Positions 24,293-37,115 of a stretch of DNA of 64,000 nt are shown piece by piece. The notes below the pieces were generated by a model, which saw only the letters and a program-made list of their open reading frames with translations, was not told the origin of the DNA and made no database searches. Source of the stretch: Yamagishiella unicocca (Eukaryota; Chlorophyta; Chlorophyceae; Chlamydomonadales; Volvocaceae); NCBI GenBank assembly GCA_003116995.1, contig BDSL01000038.1, forward strand, positions 186,001-250,000, given 5' to 3'. Within the stretch, counting starts at the first letter, position 1, and each line of letters opens with the position of its first letter. A program made the position numbers and the translations under genes.

Positions 24293-27200
24293 ATGTCCTC
24301 GCCCGGCCGGGCAGGTCGAGACGCCGCGGCTGAGGAAACCGGCCCGTCTGGTGCTCCTCGCATCCTCGCACCGGGCCCGGGCCCGCGCAAGCAGGTGTCT
24401 TTCGACATCGAACCCCGCAAGGAACGCCGCAGCGAGCCGGGCACACCGGCAGCCCTCCAACTGCATCAGCCGCCTCCGCTTTCGTTCCCGCCGCGAGGCC
24501 CCGGCGATGTGGGTCGGCCGCGACGCGCTGCTGCGGCAACAGCCTCCGTGCCAAGATCGCAACCCAGCGGGCTGGCAGAGGACCGGAGAAGCGCGGCTGC
24601 GGCTGCTGCCGCCGCGTTGGGATCGGAAGGCAGTGCTGGCGGCGCGGGTGTGGATGAGGAGGCACCCAGGGGGGAGGCCGCGGCCGTAACAGGCTCTCCA
24701 CCTCATGCCGGCGGGCTGGCCCCGGGCTGCGCCCCAGCGGCAGCCATGCAGCGTCGGGGCCGCTTTCCTCGCAGCAAGTCGGTAAGATAGGAGGAACTCC
24801 GAGCTGCTGGGTCAGTTTGACAGCTGTTATGCAGCCGCGCCGACGTACGCACGTTTCTGACTGCGTTGATTGCTCCGAAACCACACAAAATCGGAATCGA
24901 CCGACTCGATCGCAGGCGCCTAGCTGGCCGCCGATGCTGCTGGTGCTGGAGCCAGACGGCGGCGGCGACCGGACAGGCCGGTCGCCCGGCAGCGGCAGCG
25001 GCGGACACGCCCGCATCCGACTGGGTGTGTGCGCCATGGCCCGCAAAGCCACCTCGCGGCCCATGCGGGAGATCCTGGGCCGCATCACCACGTGTAACGA
25101 GTTCGAGCTGGTTGTGTTTGACGAGGAGGTGCGTGGGCTGCGGGGTGTGTGAGTGGGGTGCTGGCAGGGCAGGGTCTGGTGGCTGGACCGGTGGCTGGAC
25201 TGGTGCATTGGAACAAGGACGCACAAGGTGTTGTACTATGCCTCAACGAGAAGGGCTTGCAGTAAATGACCATCCACGTAGTTTCCAGGATAGGATACAG
25301 CACAAGGAGTGAGGCGTGCGCCGGCGCCGGCTCGTCGATAATCCATTGCTCGCTTTGTACCAGGCAGGACCACCTGCACCGCCCCCTCCTGCCGCGCCCA
25401 GGTGATCCTGCACCAGCCGGTGGAGTGTTGGCCGGTGGTGGACTGCCTGCTGGGGTGGTACTCGGAGGGCTTCCCGCTCAGGAAGGCGCAGGTGGGGCGG
25501 GGCAGGCAGGGGTGGGTGGAAAGGAAACTGGTGGTCAGAAGCTGAGGGGAGCTGCTGGTGGGGGCCGGGGGAGGGTGATGAGCGGGAGAGGTCTCGCTCT
25601 ATTGGCCGCTGTCGCTGACCCTCGCCTGACCGGACTCTACCCCGTTGAGCGGTACTCGGCACTCGCTGTATCCCGGCCCCCTCCCTCTGGCCTGTCTGCC
25701 ACTGCACCACTCCGCGCAGTCGTACGTGGAGCTGGTTCGGCCCTTCTGCGTCAACGACCTGCCGGCGCAGGAGGCCCTTCTGGACCGCAGGAAGGTGTAC
25801 CGGCTGCTGCAGGTGGGGTACCAGCCAGTGGCGGGCGGGGGCCGAGGGTGGAGGCTGGGGCTGGCTGGGGAGGGGGGTTGGGGGCAGGGGCTCCTAGGGA
25901 GGGGGGCACGCAGCGCAATAATAGGCGGGCTCAACCTGAAGCTATTGTTGCGTGTCGCAAGATGATGTGTGTGGTCTATTTCTTCGGCCGCCCATGCATG
26001 CCGTCGTGCGCGGCCGTCCTGAACCACCTCCGCTGCCGCTATCGCTGCCGCCCTGTCCTCCTCCTCCCCCTCCCCCTCCTCGTCTGTTCTAAACGGGTTT
26101 TTTCTCGCATCCACGGGTCTTTCTCGAAACCTCCCACTCGTCCTCCTCCTCCCCCTCCCCCTCCTCCTCCTCCTCCTCCCCACCAACGCCAGGAGAGCAG
26201 CATCCCAGTGCCCCGCCACGTGGTGGTCAGCCGCGAGGGCCTGGCGCCCGGGGACTCGCCGCCCGGGTTCACGGAGGCGGATGAGTACGTGCAGGTGGGC
26301 GAAACTACCGGGGGGGGGCATCAAGGGTGCAGGATAGCGGGGAAGTGGGGGGAGAGAGGTGATTGGGGGTTGAGAGAGGGTCGTTAAGGCAGGGAGGAAG
26401 ATGAGGCGCGCACAGAGGCGCAGGTTCCAGTCTTGAGACAGAGCAGCAGGGTACAAAGAAAAGCTGTGTGCGTGTCTCTTAAGGTGAGGGCAAACCTTAC
26501 TTACAAACGGGCCATTTGCTTACCGCCCTTTCTTACACTGACCCGTTTCGCACCACGTCATCGGCCGTACCTACTGTGTGGACGCCAGCTGGACGGTGAG
26601 CGCATCTACAAGCCCTTTGTGGAGAAGCCGGCGAGCGGCGAGGATCACAACATCTGGGTCTACTACCCGGCGTCAATGGTGAGGGGGCGGTGGGTCCGGC
26701 CTGGAGGTTTGGGGATGTGGTTTCGGAGCGTTGCGGCCTGGGGACCCGGGAGAAACAGGGCAGCCGACCTCGTGCCCTCCGCCGCCGCCATCGCCATGCG
26801 CATCCGCCCGCTGGTTCCCACCCCTCGCCACGTTCGTGCTGCCTCAGGGCGGCGGCGTCAAGCGGCTCTTTCGAAAGGTCGCTGACAGAAGCGGCAACTA
26901 CGACCCGGGGCACAGCGGCGCCGTACGACGAGACGGGTCGTACATATACGAAGAATTCTTGGCCACGGGTAGGGTCGGTCGACGCCGATGATTCGTTCCC
27001 CAGCTAAGGGGCAGGGCCCAAACCCCGCCAAGCCCCACCAAACCCCGTCAAACCCCGTCAAACCCCACCAAACCCCAACCCCGGCCTGTCTCAGGGGGCA
27101 CCGACGTCAAGGTGTACACGGTGGGGCCCCGCTACGCGCATGCGGAGGCGCGGAAGAGCCCCGTGGTGGACGGCAGGGTGGCGCGGACGGCGGACGGCAA

Positions 27201-30200
27201 AGAGGTGCGGAGGAGCGGGGGCGCGGAGCGGGGCCGCAGAGCGCGGGCGGGGGGGCCGCTGGAGGAGGGAGGAGGGGTGGCGGGGTGGCGCGGGGGCGCG
27301 GAGCAGGAGCGCAGAGCGGGGCCGCAGAGCGGGGGCGCGGGGGCCGTTGGAGGAGGGAGGGGGCCGCTGGAGGAGGGAGGAGGGGTGGCGGGGGCCGATG
27401 GAGGAGGGATGGCGGGCCGGCTCCTTACTGCTGGCTCGCCTCCCTGTGCCTGTTCCTCGGTAACGATGCGGTGGCTGTGGCGGTGGCGGTGTAGCAGCGC
27501 TGGGCCGCTGGCGCCCTTGTCGCCGAGTTCGGTGGCGCCCTGCTCCCCGGGTGCGGTGGCGCCTGCCTTTCACGTCGTCGCCACCTCGTTCTCTGCCCCC
27601 CCTGCACGCACTGCCTCCCACCACTCTACCGCCGCCCACGCACCGCCGCTCTGGCGCTGCCCCACCGCAGGTTCGCTTCCCGGTGCTGCTCAGCCCGCAG
27701 GAGAAGGAGATCGCGCGCATGGTGTGTCTGGCGTTCGGCCAGAAGGTGTGCGGCTTTGACCTGCTGAGGAGGTGGGTGCGCCGGGCTGGGCTGGGCTGGG
27801 CTGGGCTGGGCTGGGCTGGGCTGGGCTGGGCTGGGCTGGGAAGCAGGGAGCGAGCCGCCCCGCCGGCAGTCTCCGGTTCTAGCCCCCTTCCTCCCTTCCT
27901 CCCGGCTGATACCCTCGCTCTCGGTCATCTTGCATGATCGTCTTGCCGCCCTACTTACCCGCCCGTCTTGCATGCTCGTCTTGCCACCCTACTTACCCGC
28001 CCGCCCCCGTGCCCATCAGTGAGCGCGGCGGGAGCTACGTGTGTGACGTCAACGGCTGGTCGTTCGTCAAGAGCTCCGCCAAGTTCTACGGGGACGCAGC
28101 GGACATATTGAGGAGGTGGGTGCGTGTAGGTGCGCAGCGCGCCTTGCTCGCGGTTCCCTCCAAGCTATCTGGCTTCCTGAAAGGGAGTGTGGCTTAACTA
28201 CGTGAAGCGACTAGCTATGGTACCACCTAGCTGGTACTAGCTGTTGTACCCCGTTACAACGGTGAAGTCCTAACCCGCCTATGAATCCGTCCGACCGGTT
28301 TCCCCCACACAGCATCATCCTGCAGGCCCTGGCGCCCCACCGCCTGCACCTGGTGCCAGCGCTGCCGCCTGCACCCACGTTCGGGTGCGTACACACGGGG
28401 TGCTACTGCGCGACGGTTGCTGCCTTAAGTCAGTTGGGCATTATAAACCGTTCCTGGCTTACTTTAGGCGCGCCTCAACTCTTTTAACTTTCCGATTTCC
28501 TTCGTCCCCTCCCCTCGGTGTGGTGGCTTGACGGGCCTGGCCCGGCGCAGGCTGATGCGCGAGTCGCAGCAGGCGCTGGCGGCCGCCGAGGCGGCGGCGG
28601 AGGCCGCGGCCGCCGCGGGCGGCCGCGCGGTGGTTGGGCCAGATGGGCTGCTGCGGCAGGTGCGGCCGACGGCCGCTGCTGCGCGGTGCAGCAGTGCCTG
28701 TTTGCTATTTTGCGCTTGAATAGTCTGCTGGCTGTGTGGAACTAGGTGCACTTGGGCCCTGGAGGGGCGTTAAGTTTTAAATCCTGAGGCTGATGAGCTC
28801 CCTGCTGTCGCACCTTCTTGTCGGTGTTGCTGGTGGCAGGACACGTTCCTGCCGGCCGGGGGCGGTGGCGGGCTGGACGGCCCAGCCGGCCCCGGCTCTC
28901 CCTCCACCTCGAGCGCCGCCGCCGGCTGGGGCCTGCCCGGGGAGGAGCTGCGGTGCGTGCTGGCGGTTGTACGACACGGCGACCGCACGCCCAAGCAGAA
29001 GGTCAAGGTCGTCGTACAGCACGTGGGTGTACGACAGCCGCAGCTCGCACCATGCACTCCACTTGATGCGAATCACATGGGCGTTTGGCCGCAGCGCAGT
29101 CCCTCGACGTTGGTGTTGGTTCTCCGAGCGGTGATCTACACGGTGCTCCGGTAGCGCCCCGCCTCCGCGCGCACCTCGCACCCCGTCGCAACCCCTCACA
29201 TGAGTGTTGAGCTGCACTGCCTGAGGGAGCCCCGCCCATGCGGTCGCCTGGCGGGCGCCCGCCCCTCGTCCTCGCCCTCCCTGCAGCCCGCCTTCCTGGA
29301 GCTGTACGAGCGCCACGCTGACCAGGCGAAGAAGCCGGGGCTGGGCCGCCAGGCCAAGCTCAAGAGCGCCTCGCAGCTGCAGGTACCAGGGTATCGAGCG
29401 TACAGGAGACAGGAGACACGCGTGTGTCCATGCGCAGTCAAACCCATTGTTTGGATGTAGGGTTCTAGGATCTGGTTTTAGGATCTGGTTCTAGGATCTG
29501 GTTCGTGCGTAGTCAGTGCGCAGTCAAACCCATTGTCCGGATGCAGGGTTCTAGGATCTGATGAAGCACGACCAGGGTTGTGCTTGCTAACAACGGGGGC
29601 CCTCCGGGCAGCCTAGGTGCCTTGCAATACGCCCCTTACCATCCACGGCCTACCCGATAACCTAAACGACCTGCCCGACAACCCACCCGGCAATCTCCCT
29701 CCGGGCAGGAGCTGCTGGACGTCACACGCAACCTGCTCCAGCTGGCTGGCAGCGGCGGCGCGCCTGGGTCCGCGGAGGATCTGGATCTGGATCTGGATCT
29801 GGCCGCGGAGACCCGCGCCTCGCTGGCGGTGGTTCGTAGCGTGCTGGAGGCGGGGGGGCACTTCTCCGGGGTGAACCGCAAGGCGCAACTCAAGCCCAGG
29901 TCCTGGGTTGAGGCGCCGCCAGCTGGCGGGCAGCAGCAGCAGCAACAGCAGCCGTCCCATCCGCCGCCCCATCCCAGCGCCACGCCACGTGAGTGGCTTC
30001 TCGTGCTGATGAAGCTTCCGTGCAAGCCGCTCGCGCCGCCATCTTTCCACGGCGGAAGCGGCACCTAGCGGCCTACCTAGCTTGCTAGGGGCTGCGAGCC
30101 CACTACGATACCCCGAAAGCAATGACGCACACGATACCTCACGTGACGCACATGAAATTCACGTTATGCACATGACGCACCACGTGACGGACATGACATG

Positions 30201-33200
30201 TCACGTGACGCACACGACACGTCACGTGACGCACATGATACGTCACGTGACGCATACGACACGTCACGTGACGCACACGATATGTCACGTGACGCACATG
30301 ACACGTGACGTGTCACGTGACGCACACGATATGTCACGTGACGCACATGACACGTGAGAGGTCACGTGACGCACACCGACACGTCACGTGCACCCTGCCG
30401 CCTCCACGCGCTGCCCGGACTGGCACTCCTCCGACCCCGCCCCAACACCGCCACTCCCACCTCCCCCACCACTGTTGCCCCTGCCCCCGCAGCCGCCTGC
30501 GGCCCCTCCGGCCGCCCCGGCTCGCTGCTGCTGATCGTCAAGTGGGGCGGCGTCCTGACCCACGCGGGTCGGGCCCAGGCGGAGACCCTGGGTGTGCGTT
30601 TCCGCACCTGCATGTACCCACGCGCTGGGCCTGCGGGGGGCGGGCTGCTGCGGCTGCACTCCACCTACCGCCACGACTTCAAGGTCTACTCCTCCGACGA
30701 GGGCCGAGTGCAGGTGAGCGCGACAGCGCAGGGACGCGGCGGCCGGCAGGGAGCAAACTACAGGCTGGGGTGGCGGGGCGGGAGCCAGCAGCAGGCAGCG
30801 GCGGAGTGCAACTGGGAAGTGCAACTGGGAAGTGCAACTGGGAAGTGCAACTCCGGGGACCCGGGCTCGCGAGTGGGGTCTTAATTTATTAGTCCGCCCT
30901 GACACCCTCACGCTGACCTTTCCGCGCCTGCTGCCCGGCCCAACCGCCCTGCGCGCCGCTGCCCGGCCCCACCGCCCTCCGCGCCGCTGCCTGCACGCCT
31001 ACTGGACCTCCGCAGACCTCCGCCGCCGCCTTCACCCAGGGGCTGCTGTGCCTGGAGGGCACCGCCCTGACGCCCATCCTGGCGTCCCTGGTGAACAAGG
31101 ACGCGGCGATGCTGGAGGCGTACGGGAAGGGAGCATCGTACGACATGCGCACCTCCAAGGAGGAGCTGTACCGACTGGTGAGGCTGCAGTTCCAGACCTT
31201 GTCGCCATTGATCGCTGCCGATAATCGACCAACGCAGTGCGTGCTGTGGAGGAGACGGCCACCGATACGCCCGCCCTGACTCCTCCCTCGCCCTCCTCGC
31301 CCTCCTCGCCCTCCTCCCTCGCCCTCCTCGCTCTCCAGCTCACTTGGGATCCGGACGCCAAGGTGTCCCGCTGCAAGCTGCCTGCCGCCGCACCGCCGCC
31401 CTCGCCCGCGCTCACGCCGCCGCCCTCGCCCAAGCTGCGGCCGGCAGCCGTCCCAGCCGCCGCCAAGCCCGCCATCATCCACACCGCCGCTGCGCCTCTC
31501 CCCCTGCAGCAGCCCAAGGTGAGCCGCGACGGCTTCACCTCCCCCACTTCTCCTGCCGTACGTGGCCTTCCGGAGCGCCCCCTGGAGCTGTTGGACGAGA
31601 TCCGATCTCAGCTGCAGGCACTGGTAGCGGCCCTGGAGGGCCCTGCCGCCGCACACCACGCGGCTGAGGCTTACACTCGGGCCGCCGCGGCAGCCGCTGC
31701 CACCCCAGCAGCACCGGCCTCAGCGCCACCAGTATTGCCGTGGTACTCAGGCGGCGCCTGCAGCAGCGGTGACTCCCGCCCCTCCAGCGCTGGCGGCGGC
31801 ATCTATGGTACGGCATCGGCGGCGGCGCCGCCGAACCGGTACTACAGCAGCCTCAGCATGTCGCCCGACGAGTGGCGCTCCGAGCCCGGCGAGCCATGCG
31901 GAGGCGAGCGCTGGCTGCTGCTGTACGACAGGTGGCACAAGCTGCTGGACGGCTTCTACTCGCCCAAGAAGGGCCTGTACGACATCAGCAAGGTAGGTCG
32001 TACGGGGCCGACGTCTGGGGCATGTGTGCGTGCCGGCGAATGCGGACGGAGATCAGGGAGTCGCCCGTCATTCGCGGTCGTCCACCACGCCGACTCGGGC
32101 GCCGCCAGGGCCCCTAGGGCGCCGCCAGGGCCCCTAGGGCCGCCAGGGCCCCTAGGGCGCCGCCAGGGCCCCTAGCTCTTTTCCGCCTTACCGCGCATAC
32201 CACGTGCTCATGCACCCCTCCGCGCCAGCCGTCACCCTTGCGCACACAGACACACCCCTCGCTGTGTTTTCATTCTCCTGGATCCTGCTCGTCCAGGTGC
32301 CCGACATTTACGACGCCGCCAAGCACGCGCTCATCCACAACGCATACCTCAGCCTCGCGCCGCCGGCGCTCTCACAGTCCTGGTTCCCGCCGAGATCGCT
32401 CCAGGGAGGCTCGCAGCACGCCAACAGCTGGAGCCCCGGCTTCGACATGCAGAGCGGCGGCTGTGCGTCACTGCTGGGCTTCCGGCAGCCGCAGAAGGCC
32501 GACGGTACGACGGGCAACGGCGGCGTCGCCGCCGACGCGGATGCGCCGGCGGAGCTCGTCGTCGCCGCCAGCGCGGGGGCAGCCGCGCCGCTGCTCGCCG
32601 CCGCGGCCCACAATAACGCAGCGGCCGCGCCGCCGCCGCCGGAACGCCACCAGGGCGAGGGTGCGGCCGGCGTGGCTGCCGCTGCCGCTGCAGCTGGTGC
32701 GCAGTTCGCTGCATTGGGAGGAGCCGCTCAGAGCGACAGCAGCAAGGGAGGATCGCAAACCCCGACGTCGTTGTCCGCTGGCCGTGTTGTGGGCGAGCTC
32801 ATCGCGCCCATCTACTTGAACGCTCGGCGCCTGGCGGACGTCGTCGTACCGAATGAGTACGGCATCAGCCCACAGGTGCGTCCTCAAAACATGGCACAGG
32901 TGCGTCCTCAAAGCATGGGGCGTCAATAGATAGGTGTGCTGTGAGCTTGCGGCCGCTATGTAAGTGCGTTGTATGGTGCCGCTGCCCCCGATGTGCCGCT
33001 GGCCCCGGTGTGCCGCTGGCCCCGCAGTCCAAGCTGGTGATCGGTTCCGCCATCAGCCGGGAGCTGCTGGGGAAGTTGCTGGCGGACATGGGCGCAATGC
33101 GAGAAGAGAGCCTGGCTACGGAGGGTGGGTGGGGGGCGCGGTGGCCTGGCTACGGAGGGTGGGTAGCGTAGGAACGCGGAGGGCGGGTACCGCAGGAACG

Positions 33201-36200
33201 CGGAGGGTGGGTGGATGGCACGGTTGTTGTAACGGTTACAGTGGGTTACAGACCAAGAGGTAGAACCATCGGCCACAACGCCTGACACTGAGGAAGACAG
33301 AGGAGACAAAGACCGACGTGCACCGGAACAAAGGCACGGTGTTGAGGGTTTAGCGCCGGTGGGTTCCTCGGATAGGAGTGAGTGCCTCACGACTTGCTTG
33401 GGTGCTCAGCGGTGGATTGGGAGGGACGGGTTGGTAGGGTGAGCGGTACGTCGAGCGAGCAAGCCTAAACAGCTATCCGGACGCGGAAATGGGAAAGCTT
33501 CATGTGCACCTTGGCGGGCACGCACCCTGCTTCCTAGACATCGGCATTCGCGTAGTTTTCAGCCGCGTTCCCTCAACTCTGCAGGCACCTCCGCCCACAG
33601 CGCCGCCTCCACAGCCGGCAGCTCGCCGCCCGCGACTTCCCTAACCAGCAACGCCAGCAGCTTCAGGAGCATGGCCGGCTACGCCCGAGTCAGCACCAAC
33701 GGCAGCAGCGCCGAGCGGAGCAACGCCTCCGCGCCGAGCGCAGTTGGCAGCATCGGCAGCGGATTGGGCGACGGGGCGGCCGGGAGCGACGGGGGCAGCG
33801 CTTTCACACCGACCCGCGGGTCGGCGCTCGGCTCCCCTGCTCGTGGCCATGAATCCGGCCGTGTGGATCCCACCTGCGGCGGCGGACGCGACGGCAGGTT
33901 TGGCGATAGCGGACGCTCTACGAGTCCTCCTTTGAGGGGCTACAGCTTGTCTCAGCACCATGAGCTGGGCGGCATGCTGGATTCTATGGTTTCGGAGTTC
34001 GGCAGCGCGTCCTTGGACGACGAGCGCCTGCGTGCCGTTGGCGGCGGGTTGGAGGTGGCGGCGGCCTTCAGGTCCACCGGGGGCGACGGCGCCGCCCGCG
34101 CGCCTGGGGGAGGGCCTCGGTCGCCGACGGCAGCAGCAGCAGCAGCAGCAGCCCTAGCCAAAGCGTCTCCCCGGGCGGCAGCGGTTCCGTCCCCGGCCTC
34201 TCCTCGGTGGCAGGAGCTGGAGGCGTGCGCCAGCTGCATGGACGCGGAGAGGAAGCTGGCGGCGGCGGCGGCGGCAGCGCCTTTCGCCACCGCGGTTGCT
34301 GTGGCCGCCGCCGCGGACTGCGCGGGTGCGGCGGCGGAAGCGAAGGATGCGGAAGAAGACGGCACGGAGGAAGGCACTGCGGCTCCGCCTGCAGGCGGCG
34401 CCGGTGGCGGTGGCGGTGGCGACGGCGGCGACCGAGCGACGGAGCTCGTGGGTGGCGTGTGGGGAGAGGACGGGATGGCGATGCACGCAGGAGAGGGAGG
34501 TGACGGCGAAGGGATGGAGGACCTGGCGGGGGCCGCGGCGGAGGATGGCAGCGGGAATGGTGTGGCTGGCGTGGAGGAGGAGGAGGCCCAGGCGCTGCAC
34601 CGGCTGTGCCCCCAGTACGCCACCGACATCAACAGCCCGCTGCGGCACGTGCGCACCAGGGTGTACTACACCTCGGGTGGGTCGGTGCGGCGGGGGTACG
34701 TGGGGTGGCTGGGAGGGGACGTGGCGTGGCTGGGAGGGGACGTGGGGTGGCTGGGAGGGGACGTGGAGTGGCTGGGAGGGGATACATCTTGCGCGTTCGG
34801 CTGGTCCGAATTGGGCGCTTGGGCGGGGATGGTTGGTCTTGTGTTTGTCCTTCTGTTGCTGCGGCCCCCTGTTGCTGCGGCGCCCTGACCGACATGCCGA
34901 CCATGTGGACCCACCATGTGTGCGCAGAGAGCCACATCCACGCCCTCCTCAACGTGCTGCGCTACTGCCAGCTCCGGACAGCGGCTGCAGCCAGCCCCAC
35001 CACCACCACGACGGCCCCTCGTGCGCCCGACGGCGTCAACAGCGGCGGGACGGCGGCGGCATCGCTGATAGGGCCCACGGGTCAGGAGCTGCTGGGGGCT
35101 GCCCTCGAGTACGACTACATGACGCAGATCGTCTTCCGAATGTTCGAAAACAAGAACGTGGGTGCTGTCCCAAGGCCAGGAAATCCTCCGCTCCGCTCTG
35201 CTTAAGCTATTACCGAATTAACCGTACCGCGGCTGATGGGTGGTGAGTGGATCCATGTGCTTTGCGCACATCCTTCCTTGGGCGCCCCCTCAGGTGCCGG
35301 TCGGCAGCCCCCAGCGCTTCAGGGTGGAGGTATCGTTCAGCCCGGGGGCCTCACGCACCGCGCTGCAGGCGCGGGCGGAGGCCCTGGTGGCGCGCAGCGC
35401 CGCCCGGCACACATCTGACGGAGGCGCCACCGCGCGCTCGGTACCCACCGCTACCAACGCCGCAAGCACCGACCCGCGGGTCTCGGGCGGAGTCGATGCC
35501 AGCGGAGGTGACGGCCGCCATGGGGCTGGAGCCTGGTCTAGGGCTTCGGACGGCGGTCAGGGCAGCGATAGCGACGGTGGTGGCAGCAGCAGCAGCCGCG
35601 GTGCTGGTGGTGGTGGCGGTGGCGGCGGCGGAGGCGCTTTCCCGGATTCGCTGGAGCGGGACCGGCACTGCCTTCCCCTGGAGCCACTGGCCTGCCTCAA
35701 CGCAGCCCCCGGGTCAGGTGCGTGGGCCTGATCCTCGTCATCGTGGTGCACTGCGCTTTGCGCAAGGCGGCCGGCGATTGCGTTGCTGGACGAATCGAGT
35801 CCGAGCGCTCGCTCTGTAGCCCAGCTTGACTACCCTTGCTGCGGTCAGTCATTGACTGACTAGCTTCCTGCGGTGGGCTTACTGCTCGCAATGCCGTTGT
35901 GGTTCCGTCCGCGTCGCACGCAGCCCAAACGCTGGAGGAGGTGGAGGCGCTGCTGGCGCCGCTGGCGGCTCACCGCAAGACGCCAAGGAACACGTACGCG
36001 CTGCAGGTATGTTCGTTCGTGAGCATGGATGCGGGCGCATACACGTGCCCGATATGGCTGTTAGCACATGGGTCAGGTGCGTTGGACGGCCGGCCGGGGT
36101 ACTTCCGCACCCTCCACCGGCAGAAGCATTCACAGTAGTAACGCCGCTCTCTCCGTGCGCGTGTTGCGCCGGCGGCAACCCCCGCCCTACGCTGCACCCG

Positions 36201-36669
36201 CGGCACACACACACACACCCGCCCCACTCCCTGACCCCGCCCTTTTCTATGTAAAATTAATGCGTTTTGAAGTAAAAAAACGTGTTGTCCCAACATCCCT
36301 TTTGCCTCGCAGGTGGCTCTGAAGGTTCCCGCCGTGAAGCACCTGGCGGCCACCCGGGCCCCCAGTGCGGTGCTGAGGGGACCGCCGCCGCCGCCACCGC
36401 CCCTGCTGCCGGCGTTGGGCGCCGTCGCCAGCGCAGTGGCGGAGGAGGCCCTGGCGGCGGCGGCGGCGGCCGCCGTGCCCGGAAGCGCCGCGTCTGAATC
36501 GCCCAACAGCACCCATCTGAACCTCCGAACTGCCGGCTCACTGCCCCTGCTGCCGTCACGGGTTGTGTCGTCTGCGCTATCGTCCCCAGCAGCCACGATG
36601 GCAGCAGTGGGGAGCGCGGCAGACGTCCTGGCCGATGCGTTGCCTAAAGAGGCCTCGTCACAGGAGTGA
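24293..36669 (+). CDS. VIP1: Diphosphoinositol pentakisphosphate kinase, VIP1/PPIP5K
   Basis: Complete 25-exon model, 2047 residues: join(24293..24781, 24916..25128, 25402..25491, 25720..25812, 26193..26294, 26589..26678, 26848..26968, 27095..27204, 27671..27771, 28020..28115, 28313..28384, 28551..28659, 28840..29022, 29287..29382, 29709..29988, 30493..30713, 31016..31177, 31339..31992, 32297..32875, 33028..33124, 33585..34676, 34928..35157, 35294..35717, 35924..36006, 36313..36669). The N-terminal kinase half shows [65 protein letters not shown] and VNGWSFVK, the ATP-grasp signature. The phosphatase-like half starts with [10 protein letters not shown] (Arg607-His608) and ends with [10 protein letters not shown]. 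The enzyme makes 1-pyrophosphate inositol species (InsP7/InsP8) in the cytosol, messengers tied to phosphate and energy sensing. Ala/Gly/Ser-rich inserts, chiefly in exons 31339-31992, 32297-32875 and 33585-34676, make it longer than plant or fungal relatives. Confidence 0.96.
26096..26135 (-). repeat. Intronic fragment shared with the agmatine deiminase gene
   Basis: On the minus strand it reads GGGAGGTTTCGAGAAAGACC, then CGTGGATGCGAGAAAA, closely matching 42242-42285. It is followed by a CTCCTCCTCC tract before the acceptor at 26192. Confidence 0.65.
27778..27845 (+). repeat. (GGGCT)n tandem repeat
   Basis: About 12 GGGCT units begin 6 bp inside a VIP1 intron, directly after the donor of exon 27671-27771. 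Confidence 0.85.
30120..30395 (+). repeat. ~21-bp tandem array with CACGTG in most units
   Basis: About ten units of TCACGTGACGCACACGACACG type occur in VIP1 intron 29989-30492. Most carry the palindrome TCACGTGA. Variation is mainly C/T at two unit positions. Confidence 0.9.
32098..32176 (+). repeat. Tandem repeat GGGCGCCGCCAGGGCCCCTA
   Basis: About four imperfect units of ~20 bp lie in VIP1 intron 31993-32296. Confidence 0.75.
33223..33341 (+). repeat. GTTAC repeat copy in VIP1 intron
   Basis: GGTTGTTGTAACGGTTACAG, TGGGTTACAGACCAAGAGGT, AGAACCATCGG, then ACAAAGACCGACGTGCACCG and GAACAAAGGCA. It matches the long copies and lies in intron 33125-33584. Confidence 0.85.
34694..34790 (+). repeat. 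Tandem GGGGACGTGG-GTGGCTGGGA repeat
   Basis: Four units of ~20 bp lie in VIP1 intron 34677-34927, just after the donor. Confidence 0.8.
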
Positions 36670-37115
36670 GGGAAGGCCTGCGGCGGCGGCGCGCGTAACT
36701 GTGGTGCGGTAGCGACCCGTGGATCCAGCGGGGTCGTGTAGAGCTACCAGAAGTTGAGCTAACGGTACATGATTGCTGCTGTAGCTGCGATCCATAGTCT
36801 TCTGTCCATGGGGAATGTTGTTTGTGGACGAATGGAGACAAATGTTCGGTGTTTGTTTTGATCTCACGCTCAGAATTTCCAGGGAGGGTACGGGCTTTGC
36901 ATGACAGGACTGCACTCCTCGACGCTCCTCAACAGGGGTGCCTACAAGCAAAACATCGCAGGACATCGCCAGATAATTGTTGTACAAACGGTCGTCCACG
37001 GACATAGAAATCACTATACATGTAGGAAAATACCACTATGCCACGAGATATTGAGTTCCTGGGTCACTGTCCTTCGCCCCCAATTGATGCATGGCCGCTG
37101 CCCGAGGGCTGCGCC

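Noticed and set aside
24288..25226. 312-codon minus-strand frame opposite VIP1 exons 1-2
   Set aside because: Arg/Pro-rich antisense shadow of GC-biased coding sequence; no splice pattern or motif.
27112..27759. 215-codon Gly/Arg-rich plus-strand frame
   Set aside because: Only the first part (to 27204) is VIP1 exon; the rest is GC-rich intron followed by another exon in a different phase.
30082..30357. Frame of repeating HVTHMTH-type peptide
   Set aside because: Translation of the CACGTG array in a VIP1 intron.
33671..34888. 405-codon frame as an independent protein
   Set aside because: It is the large low-complexity VIP1 exon 33585-34676 plus read-through into the next intron; phases on both sides fit VIP1.
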